Source of the DNA: Rhodobacter sp.
GTDB lineage: Bacteria; Pseudomonadota; Alphaproteobacteria; Rhodobacterales; Rhodobacteraceae
Length of the DNA: 64,000 bases
Assembly: GCA_016704435.1 (NCBI GenBank)
Contig: JADJAB010000002.1
Span: 124,001 to 188,000, forward strand
Direction of reading: 5' to 3'
The notes beneath the pieces are model-generated. The model was given only the letters and a program-made list of their open reading frames with translations, did not search any database and was not told the DNA's origin. The position numbers and the translations under genes are program-made. Each line of letters opens with the position of its first letter. The first letter of the stretch is position 1. Shown here one piece after another: positions 58,185 through 64,000 of this stretch.

Positions 58185-58901
58185 CTAGCAGCCGGTGCCC
58201 TTCAGCACCACGCCCACGGTGCGCGCCAGAATGCGCAGGTCGGTGGCCAGCGTCAGCTCGGCCTCATACTCGGCATCGAACCCGGCGCGGGCCTCGAACG
58301 TGGTCTTGTTGCGGCCCGCGGTCTGCCACGATCCGGTGATCCCCGGACGCAGCCGATAATAGGCGGTACCGGGATAGAGGCCCTGCTGGTTCAGCATCAT
58401 CGGGCGCGGGCCGACCAGGCTCATATCGCCTTTCAGCACGTTCCACAGCTGCGGCAGCTCATCCAGACTGGTGCGGCGCAGAAGCTGGCCCAGCGGAGTG
58501 ACGCGCGGATCCTGGCGCAGCTTTTGCGTGCTGTCCCATTCGGCGCGGGCATCGGGATTCTCGGCCAGATAGCTTTCCATCCGGGCGTCGGCGTCGGTCA
58601 CCATGCTGCGCAGTTTCCACATCCGAAAGGGCTTGCCGCCCTTGCCGACGCGAACCTGACAATAGAACGGGCTGCCGCCGTTCCGCGCGACCATGACCGC
58701 CAGCCCGGCAATCACAGGCACCACAACCGGTGCCGCCGCCACGATGGCCGAGATATCCAGCAGACGCTTCAGCCCGTTGCGGTAAGAACCGCCACGGCGC
58801 GAGGTCGAGTCCTTCCCCTTTGCCCCGGAGTCGCGCTGCGGCTCACTCAGAGACGATTTGACGGGATCACCGCCGGGGAAACCGGGAAAACTGATGGTCA
58901 T
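58185..58901 (-). CDS. ExoY/WcaJ-type undecaprenyl-phosphate sugar-1-phosphate transferase
   Basis: A 238-aa bacterial sugar transferase that begins lipid-linked repeat synthesis. After a disordered leader, one hydrophobic segment (about 53-70, A-A-P-V-V-V-P-V-I-A-G-L-A-V-M) precedes the catalytic domain: G-G-K-P-F-R-M-W-K-L-R-S-M, R-R-T-S-L-D-E-L-P-Q-L-W-N-V-L-K-G-D-M-S-L-V-G-P-R-P, G-I-T-G-S-W-Q and the C-terminal K-G-T-G-C. It is the probable first enzyme for the EPS made here. Confidence 0.93.
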   Translation of the reverse strand: MTISFPGFPGGDPVKSSLSEPQRDSGAKGKDSTSRRGGSYRNGLKRLLDISAIVAAAPVVVPVIAGLAVMVARNGGSPFYCQVRVGKGGKPFRMWKLRSMVTDADARMESYLAENPDARAEWDSTQKLRQDPRVTPLGQLLRRTSLDELPQLWNVLKGDMSLVGPRPMMLNQQGLYPGTAYYRLRPGITGSWQTAGRNKTTFEARAGFDAEYEAELTLATDLRILARTVGVVLKGTGC

Positions 58902-59318
58902 TGTCAGCGTCCTGCCAACAGTGTCGCCTGGTTGGTCGTCACCATGCCTTCGGGCCCGGACATCGCCGGACCTCGTTCAGCAAGCAGATTGCGCGTTTGG
59001 CAGCTCATCACATGCACCTGACCTGAACGTCCCCAATTTGCATTTTATCCCGCGCATCCTGGGTATGACCATGGGTCTGGCGGGCCGTTAACCACAATTG
59101 CACCACGAATTCACGCGAAACCTGCCACTTAGTGGCCACAAAGGTGAACGTTTTTGGGGCATCGCAACCTTTGCGTGTGCCGTAATAATGATTGCAGCCA
59201 GAAGAGAAGTCCATGATTCGTGGCAGGACATATCCGGATGTCGGCCGGCTTTGGCCGGAACACGGAGCGCGGTTCGGGATGTCTTGTTTCCGTGATGGCG
59301 ACGATCATCTGCGGCTCG
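58902..59318. promoter_or_regulatory. Long upstream region of the sugar transferase gene
   Basis: About 420 bases without a convincing gene, locally AT-enriched near 59030-59190. GCCAC-TTA-GTGGC (59124-59136) is a perfect 5-bp inverted repeat that could be an operator. No long frame here shows family features. Confidence 0.4.
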
Positions 59319-59491
59319 TCAGCCGAGGCCTTCGTCCGATCGCAGGGCCTGGAGGGAAAAGGCAAGAACGCCACAGCAGCCGGACAGGCTGTAAAGCAGG
59401 AGCGCCATCATCGGCGGGTGTCCGGCCAGAGCCGACAGCGCAAGCTGGCGCTGCCCGCAAGAACCGCAGATAGGACGATGCCAGCCAGCAT
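59319..59491 (-). CDS. Possible small two-TM membrane protein with a frame break
   Basis: From ATG 59491 (GGGGAAGGAACCC just upstream, a good ribosome-binding site) the frame reads M-L-A-G-I-V-L-S-A-V-L-A-G-S-A-S. One base short, near 59441-59445, a second frame continues L-A-L-S-A-L-A-G-H-P-P-M-M-A-L-L-L-Y-S-L-S-G and stops at 59319. Joined, they give a 57-aa protein of two hydrophobic helices. The match between good start, hydrophobicity and a single break suggests a real gene, but this is an inference. Confidence 0.35.
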
Positions 59492-59631
59492 GGGTTCCTT
59501 CCCCGACAAACGCCTCCGGGTTGATGATGTCCCTGGACACATCAATTCCAGCTTGAACTGCAAACTGCCGGGCAAACCGTTAATTTCCGGAAACAGCCGT
59601 GACATTTCGGTCAGGTTGGATGACGCGGCAC

Positions 59632-60504
59632 CTATTCCTTCAGAATGTCGGCAAGATACCGACCATAGGTGTTCTTCTGGAACAGTCGCGCCCGCGCCGC
59701 CAGCGCCTCGCGGCCGATCCAGCCCTGGCGAAAGGCGATCTCGTCGGGGCAGCCGACCTGCAGGCCCTGGCGTTCCTCCAGCGTGCGCACGAAGTTGCCG
59801 GCATCAAGCAGGCTGCCATGCGTGCCGGTGTCGAGCCAGGCAAACCCGCGGCCCATCCGTTCGACCGCAAGCCTGCCTTCGGCGCGGTAGATCTCCAGCA
59901 GGTCGGTGATCTCCAGTTCGCCCCGCTCTGAAGGCCGGATCCGACGTGCCAGTTCGGGCGCCCGCCCGTCGAGGTAGTAAAGCCCGGTCACCGCGAAATG
60001 CGACGGCGGGTGCTTCGGCTTTTCGACGATGGCACGAACGCGGCCCTCGTCGTCGAAATCCACCACGCCGTAGCGTTCGGGGTCGGCAACGTGATAGCCG
60101 AAGACGGTGCCGCCCGCACCGCGCGCATCGGCGGCCGCAAGCATCTCGGGCAGGCCGTGGCCGAAAAAGATGTTGTCGCCCAGCACCATGGCGCTTGGGG
60201 CGCCGGCCAGGAAATCCTCGGCCAGAAGATAGGCTTGCGCCAGCCCGTCGGGCTTGTCCTGCACGATCCAGGTGAAGCTGACGCCCCACTGGCTGCCATC
60301 GCCCATCAGCCGCAGGAACTGCGGCTGGTCCTCGGGGGTGGTGATGATGGCGATCTCGCGGATGCCACCCAGCATCAGCACCGACAACGGATAATAGACC
60401 ATCGGCTTGTCATAGACCGGCAGCAGCTGCTTCGAGACGCCCATGGTGATCGGCCAGAGCCTGGTGCCCGAGCCGCCGGCCAGGATGATGCCTTTGCGTT
60501 TCAT
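59632..60504 (-). CDS. rfbA: Glucose-1-phosphate thymidylyltransferase
   Basis: A 290-aa RmlA making dTDP-glucose from dTTP and glucose-1-phosphate. The N-terminal signature G-G-S-G-T-R-L-W-P-I-T and K-Q-L-L-P-V-Y-D-K-P-M-V-Y-Y-P-L are intact, as are L-G-D-N-I-F-F-G-H and V-E-K-P-K. The start overlaps the rfbD stop by four bases. Last gene of the rfbB...rfbA operon. Confidence 0.97.
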   Translation of the reverse strand: MKRKGIILAGGSGTRLWPITMGVSKQLLPVYDKPMVYYPLSVLMLGGIREIAIITTPEDQPQFLRLMGDGSQWGVSFTWIVQDKPDGLAQAYLLAEDFLAGAPSAMVLGDNIFFGHGLPEMLAAADARGAGGTVFGYHVADPERYGVVDFDDEGRVRAIVEKPKHPPSHFAVTGLYYLDGRAPELARRIRPSERGELEITDLLEIYRAEGRLAVERMGRGFAWLDTGTHGSLLDAGNFVRTLEERQGLQVGCPDEIAFRQGWIGREALAARARLFQKNTYGRYLADILKE

Positions 60505-61349
60505 GCCGTCAACTCCTGCAGGATGTCGTCAAGGCCCGCCCGCCAGTCAGGCCGGGCGATGCCGAAGGCCGACGTGAAGGCGCTGCAGTCCAGCCGCGAA
60601 TTGGCCGGGCGGCGGGCCGGGGTCGGCCAGGCGCTGGACGGGATGTCGGAGATGGTGCAGGCCAGCCCGGCGCGGGCCATGATCGCACGCGCGAAATCGG
60701 CCCAGGTGGTGTCGGGCGCGCCGGCAAAGTGATGCGTGCCGCCGGGATGGCCGGCAACCAGTGCTCCGGCGGCGGTCAGCAGCGCATCCGCGATGGCCGC
60801 CGCCGGGGTCGGGCCGCCGATCTGGTCGGCCACCACCGAAAGCGCATCGCGTTCGCGCCCCAGCCGCAGCATGGTCTTGACGAAATTCGTGCCATGCGCC
60901 GAGACGACCCAAGAGGTCCGCAAGATCAGATGCCGCGCGCCACTGCCCCGCACGCCAATCTCGCCCGCCAGCTTCGAGCGGCCATAGGCGCCCTGCGGGC
61001 CGGTCGGATCATCGGGGCGGAAAGCGCGGTCTCCCGAGCCGTCGAAGACGTAATCGGTCGAGACCTGCAGGAAGGGGATTCCTTGCGCAGCGCAGGCCCG
61101 CCCCATCGCGGCGGGGGCATCGCCGTTGACCACTGTCGCGGCGGCCTCTTCCGCCTCGGCCTTGTCCACTGCCGTCCAGGCGGCCGCATTGATCACCGCG
61201 TCGCAGTCGCCGATCTGCATGGCGCAAGCCGCCGGGTCCGTGAGATCCGCCTCGGCCCGGCCCAGGAATCGCGCCGTCACTTCGCCCGGCAGCCGCCTGG
61301 CCAACTCTGTCGCCACCTGCCCCGATTTGCCGAAGACGAGCAGCCTCAT
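60501..61349 (-). CDS. rfbD: dTDP-4-dehydrorhamnose reductase
   Basis: A 282-aa RmlD of the extended SDR family that reduces dTDP-4-keto-rhamnose to dTDP-L-rhamnose. Signatures: V-F-G-K-S-G-Q-V-A, V-I-N-A-A-A-W-T-A-V-D-K-A-E, S-T-D-Y-V-F-D-G and Y-G-R-S-K-L-A-G-E (Y-x3-K). ATG 61349 (M-R-L-L-V-F-G) is preferred over the longer frame. It overlaps ydjM-like and rfbA genes by four bases on each side. Confidence 0.96.
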   Translation of the reverse strand: MRLLVFGKSGQVATELARRLPGEVTARFLGRAEADLTDPAACAMQIGDCDAVINAAAWTAVDKAEAEEAAATVVNGDAPAAMGRACAAQGIPFLQVSTDYVFDGSGDRAFRPDDPTGPQGAYGRSKLAGEIGVRGSGARHLILRTSWVVSAHGTNFVKTMLRLGRERDALSVVADQIGGPTPAAAIADALLTAAGALVAGHPGGTHHFAGAPDTTWADFARAIMARAGLACTISDIPSSAWPTPARRPANSRLDCSAFTSAFGIARPDWRAGLDDILQELTA

Positions 61350-61813
61350 GCCGGTGTCTTCCCGAAGTAAAGCCAAAACGCCATCGCCCATACAGCCAGT
61401 TCCAGTGCAAAAGTCCAATGCAGGATGAATGAGACGATCCAATGAGAATAGGCAGCAGGCACCGTCACCGCGGCGAACAACTGATCCCCTGCAGGCCAGC
61501 TCCAGTTGATACCGCCCGCAATGGTATCAAGGATCAGGTGCATCGCGATTGCCGCGAAGAAGACCAGCCCCGGCGCAAGCCAGCCCTTCAGATTCAGCAG
61601 AGGCAGTGACACCAGCGCCACCGCGCCCCAGACCGCCGGAAGGTGGGGCCAATAGTGGTGGTGATGAACGGAGCCGCCATCGACAAGGTGGAACCAGATC
61701 ATGTCAAGATCCGGCAGAACCGCACCCAAGAGGGCCACCGGAAGCAGTGCTGCGACCGGGCGGCGAACCGCCCGTGCCAAAACGTATCCCGAAGGCAAAT
61801 GCGCCGTCAGCAT
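61346..61813 (-). CDS. YdjM-family (DUF457) membrane-bound putative metal-dependent hydrolase
   Basis: A 155-aa protein with about four TM segments. The family motif has conserved acidic and histidine residues: L-P-D-L-D-M-I-W-F-H near 34-42, then G-S-V-H-H-H-H-Y-W-P-H and H-L-I-L-D-T. These may bind metal at the membrane face. Function in the EPS context is unknown. It starts 1 base after the ydcF-like stop and overlaps rfbD. Confidence 0.82.
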   Translation of the reverse strand: MLTAHLPSGYVLARAVRRPVAALLPVALLGAVLPDLDMIWFHLVDGGSVHHHHYWPHLPAVWGAVALVSLPLLNLKGWLAPGLVFFAAIAMHLILDTIAGGINWSWPAGDQLFAAVTVPAAYSHWIVSFILHWTFALELAVWAMAFWLYFGKTPA

Positions 61814-61814
61814 C

Positions 61815-62597
61815 CTATTTCCCCGCGATCCGATAGGCCAGCAGGCCGAGGTATTCCTTCAGCGCCACGTCCGCGTCCTGCAAATGATCATCCAGCCGCC
61901 ATTCCAGCCGGAACATCTGCCCGCCCGACCGGAAATCCACCGGCCAGGCCACCAGCCCGGTCCAGCCATTGCGCTGAAACGTCTCCATTGACCGGGGCAT
62001 GTGCCAGGCCGAGGTGACAAGGATCCAGACCTCTCCGTCCTTCGGTTGCACCAGATCGCGGGTGAAGATCGCGTTCTCTGCGGTGTTGCGCGAGCGGTCC
62101 TCGAGCAGGATCTGGGTATCGGGAACGCCCAGCGACAGCCACAGCGCACGGGTCATCTGCGCCGGCGCTGTATGCGCATCGCTATAGATCAGGCTGGCGG
62201 AGCCGCCGGTGAAGATCAGCTTTGCCTGCGGAAATCGGCGCGCCAGCTCGACGCCCGCGGTCAGCCGCTCGCCGCCGCCATTCAGCCCGGTCACGCCCCA
62301 GCGGGCAAAGGGGCCGACGTCTTCGGCCCCGCCCAGAACGATGATCCCGTCGACCTGCGCCGGCAAGGCGGGGGCGGGCGGGTATTGGCGTTCAAGGCTG
62401 GCCAGAAGCGGGGTCGCCAGCGGAAAGGCGGTCAGCGCCAGCACTGACAGGAAGGCCAGCGCCGTCAGTCGGCGCGCCAGACGCGCCCGGCCCCATGCCC
62501 CCGCAAGCACTGCCGCGGCGAGAAGCAGCAGCATCCAGGTTTCAACCCGTGCCGCCATTCCCACTGTCTTCGAGGCGATGAAGAACAGACTGTCCAT
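61815..62597 (-). CDS. YdcF/ElyC-like DUF218 membrane protein
   Basis: A 260-aa protein with two or three N-terminal hydrophobic segments and a DUF218 domain: D-G-I-I-V-L-G-G-A-E-D, G-G-G-E-R-L-T-A-G, I-F-T-G-G-S, E-D-R-S-R-N-T-A-E-N-A and V-T-S-A-W-H-M-P-R-S. ElyC-type members affect envelope/undecaprenyl-dependent synthesis, consistent with the polysaccharide setting. The start overlaps the methyltransferase stop (TGATG). Confidence 0.87.
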   Translation of the reverse strand: MDSLFFIASKTVGMAARVETWMLLLLAAAVLAGAWGRARLARRLTALAFLSVLALTAFPLATPLLASLERQYPPAPALPAQVDGIIVLGGAEDVGPFARWGVTGLNGGGERLTAGVELARRFPQAKLIFTGGSASLIYSDAHTAPAQMTRALWLSLGVPDTQILLEDRSRNTAENAIFTRDLVQPKDGEVWILVTSAWHMPRSMETFQRNGWTGLVAWPVDFRSGGQMFRLEWRLDDHLQDADVALKEYLGLLAYRIAGK

Positions 62598-63322
62598 CAG
62601 CCGCCGCTTCCGTTGCCTGGCGGGTGCGCCATTCCCTCACGATCCAGCAGCGCTTCGACCATCATCTGATTGCGGGGATGCGCCCAGTCGCCGACAAGAC
62701 GCAAGGCCCAGGGCAGGTCGCGGGCGGCATGGCGGATGTCCGCCAGATCATAGTGGAACGGATCCTTGTAAGACCAGGTCGTGATCCCATCCTTTTGCAA
62801 GCAGGGTCCGCAACGCCCGGCTGCCGTTTGGCGTGAAGATCGTAAAAAGTAGAACCGGCAAGGGGTCACCAGACGCCGAGCCAGATTGGCAAGGCAAAGC
62901 CGCAGGTGGTTCAGCGGCAGGTGGGTAAAGACCGATTGCGCCATTGCATAGTCGATGGTGTCCGGCGCGCCGGGGAAATCGAAGATGCCGTCGGTGACCA
63001 GATTGGTGCGCGGCAAGCGCTGCCCCAGCCCTGCGGGCACGATTTCCCGGTCATAGCCTGCGTCGATCAGATCCCGGCTGCGATCCGTTCCCCAGTAGTT
63101 TCCGGGGTTGAGGTAGGGCGCCACCTTGCAGCCCAGCCGCAGGCTGCCGCAGCCGATATCCAGCAAATGGTGGTCCGGCTTCAGCCCCTGCGCTTTCAGG
63201 AATTCCAGTTGCAGGGCGCCGATCTCTTCCCACATCCCGCCGATCTCGGCGCGATGCTGCCGATCAGAGCCGTCTTGCAAAACGGCAGCGGCATCGGAAC
63301 GCTTTGAAGGATCACCGCACAT
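62597..63322 (-). CDS. Class I SAM-dependent methyltransferase, probably with two compensating indels
   Basis: A 241-aa protein. The SAM site is L-L-D-I-G-C-G-S-L-R-L-G (about 53-64), followed by N-Y-W-G-T-D-R-S and a motif-II-like D-Y-A-M-A-Q-S-V-F-T-H-L. Between about 62793 and 62848 the annotated frame reads an unlikely Arg/Ser/Cys-rich stretch, while the neighbouring frame gives T-I-F-T-P-N-G-S-R-A-L-R-T-L-L. Opposite one-base shifts at an A-run and a T-run would restore it. Substrate unknown; a sugar methylation in EPS synthesis is plausible. It starts 1 base after rfbB. Confidence 0.8.
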   Translation of the reverse strand: MCGDPSKRSDAAAVLQDGSDRQHRAEIGGMWEEIGALQLEFLKAQGLKPDHHLLDIGCGSLRLGCKVAPYLNPGNYWGTDRSRDLIDAGYDREIVPAGLGQRLPRTNLVTDGIFDFPGAPDTIDYAMAQSVFTHLPLNHLRLCLANLARRLVTPCRFYFLRSSRQTAAGRCGPCLQKDGITTWSYKDPFHYDLADIRHAARDLPWALRLVGDWAHPRNQMMVEALLDREGMAHPPGNGSGG

Positions 63323-63323
63323 G

Positions 63324-64000
63324 TCAATTCACTCCGCCTGTGCCCAGCCGCCGCCCCACGCCCTGCCGATCAAGCAGGGGCTGCCACCAGGATTCGTTGT
63401 CCAGATACCAGCGGACGGTGCGGCGCAGCCTTCTTCGACGGTGACCGAGGGGCGCCAGCCCAGTTCCTGGTGGATCCGCGACGGGTCGATGGCATAGCGC
63501 GCGTCATGGCCGGGGCGGTCGGTGACAAAGGCGATCTGGTCGGCGTAGCTGCCGGGCTTGGGCCGCATCTCGTCCAGCAGGGTGCAGATGTTGCGGACAA
63601 GGTCGATGTTGCGGCGTTCGTTCTCGCCGCCGATGTTGTAGCTGCGGCCGAGCTTGCCCTTTTCAAGCACCAGCAGCAGCGCGTCGGCGTGGTCCTCGAC
63701 ATAAAGCCAGTCGCGCACGTTCTCGCCCTTGCCATAGACCGGAATGGGCTTTCCGTGCAGGGCGTTCAGGATCACCACCGGGATCAGCTTTTCGGGGAAA
63801 TGATAGGGCCCGTAGTTGTTCGAACAATTGGTCAGAACCACCGGCAGGCCATAGGTCTCGGCCCAGGCGCGGACCAGGTGGTCGCTGGCGGCCTTGGACG
63901 CAGAATAGGGGCTGCGCGGGTCGTAGGGGGTTTCCTCGGTAAACTGGCCGGTTGCACCCAAGGACCCGAAGACCTCGTCGGTCGAGATGTGGTGAAAGCG
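63324..64000 (-). CDS. rfbB: dTDP-glucose 4,6-dehydratase, 5' end outside window, frame break near the 3' end
   Basis: The C-terminal two-thirds of RmlB. Visible: F-H-H-I-S-T-D-E-V-F-G-S-L, Y-S-A-S-K-A-A-S-D-H-L (Y-x3-K catalytic pair), N-C-S-N-N-Y-G-P-Y-H-F-P-E-K-L-I-P, G-x-N-V-R-D-W-L-Y-V-E-D-H and D-R-P-G-H-D-x-R-Y-A-I-D. After V-E-E-G one base is missing (about 63427-63432); shifting frame gives the expected L-R-R-T-V-R-W-Y-L-D-N and ends at 63324. It makes dTDP-4-keto-6-deoxyglucose for rhamnose synthesis. rfbC is not in the window. Confidence 0.93.

Overview
The window is GC-rich, densely packed alphaproteobacterial chromosome, most likely Rhodobacteraceae (Rhodobacter / Tabrizicola / Gemmobacter type; the genus cannot be fixed from sequence alone). 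The evidence is the uvrC...pgsA-moaD-moaE block, an fdsGBACD formate dehydrogenase operon with its LysR regulator, a DUF1523 gene, and intergenic hairpin repeats carrying a GCCAAGATGAAG-like core that I associate from memory with this family. No tRNA, rRNA, CRISPR array or insertion sequence was recognised.

Layout. 1-9.6 kb: a partial lipoprotein, ilvD, pheT, a Tat-exported DUF411 protein, a large RTX/Hint protein and a GMC oxidoreductase. 9.6-17.1 kb: a tightly coupled minus-strand operon of seven mostly uncharacterised genes (coiled-coil protein, unknown 374-aa protein, AAA+ ATPase, Mrr-type nuclease with two frameshifts, unknown 464-aa protein, small membrane protein, DUF1523). 17.2-24.8 kb: an M20 deacylase pseudogene, panCB, cupin, L,D-transpeptidase, creatinase, zinc-ribbon proteins, S58 peptidase and moaE. 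24.8-31.2 kb: moaD, pgsA, a PAS sensor, uvrC, an SDR, a small zinc-ribbon membrane protein and an S49 peptidase. 31.3-38.2 kb: LysR regulator and fdsG-B-A-fdhD-fdsD, an NAD-linked molybdenum formate dehydrogenase.

38.5-51 kb is a compact hybrid biosynthetic operon on the minus strand. A type I PKS (KS-AT-KR-DH-ACP-TE) is followed by a GT2 glycosyltransferase, an NRPS protein (formyltransferase - partial condensation-like lobe - adenylation domain with an embedded luciferase-like monooxygenase - PCP) and an Sfp-type phosphopantetheinyl transferase. Stop/start overlaps or 2-nt gaps join all four genes, so the set looks like one self-contained pathway. It abuts an exopolysaccharide locus (51-64 kb): glycosyltransferases, an O-antigen-ligase-like protein, a WecG/TagA/CpsF enzyme, a BY-kinase-like ATPase, a Wzz-type chain-length protein, an ExoY-type sugar transferase and dTDP-rhamnose genes rfbA, rfbD and rfbB (partial), interleaved with ydjM- and ydcF-like genes and a methyltransferase.

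An important caveat: at least eleven one-base frame breaks occur in otherwise well-conserved genes (mrr, fdsA, NRPS, wzz-like, methyltransferase, rfbB and a small membrane ORF), several in homopolymers. This pattern suggests residual sequencing or assembly indels as much as gene decay. The M20 gene is different: it has lost internal blocks including metal-ligand regions and looks like a genuine pseudogene.
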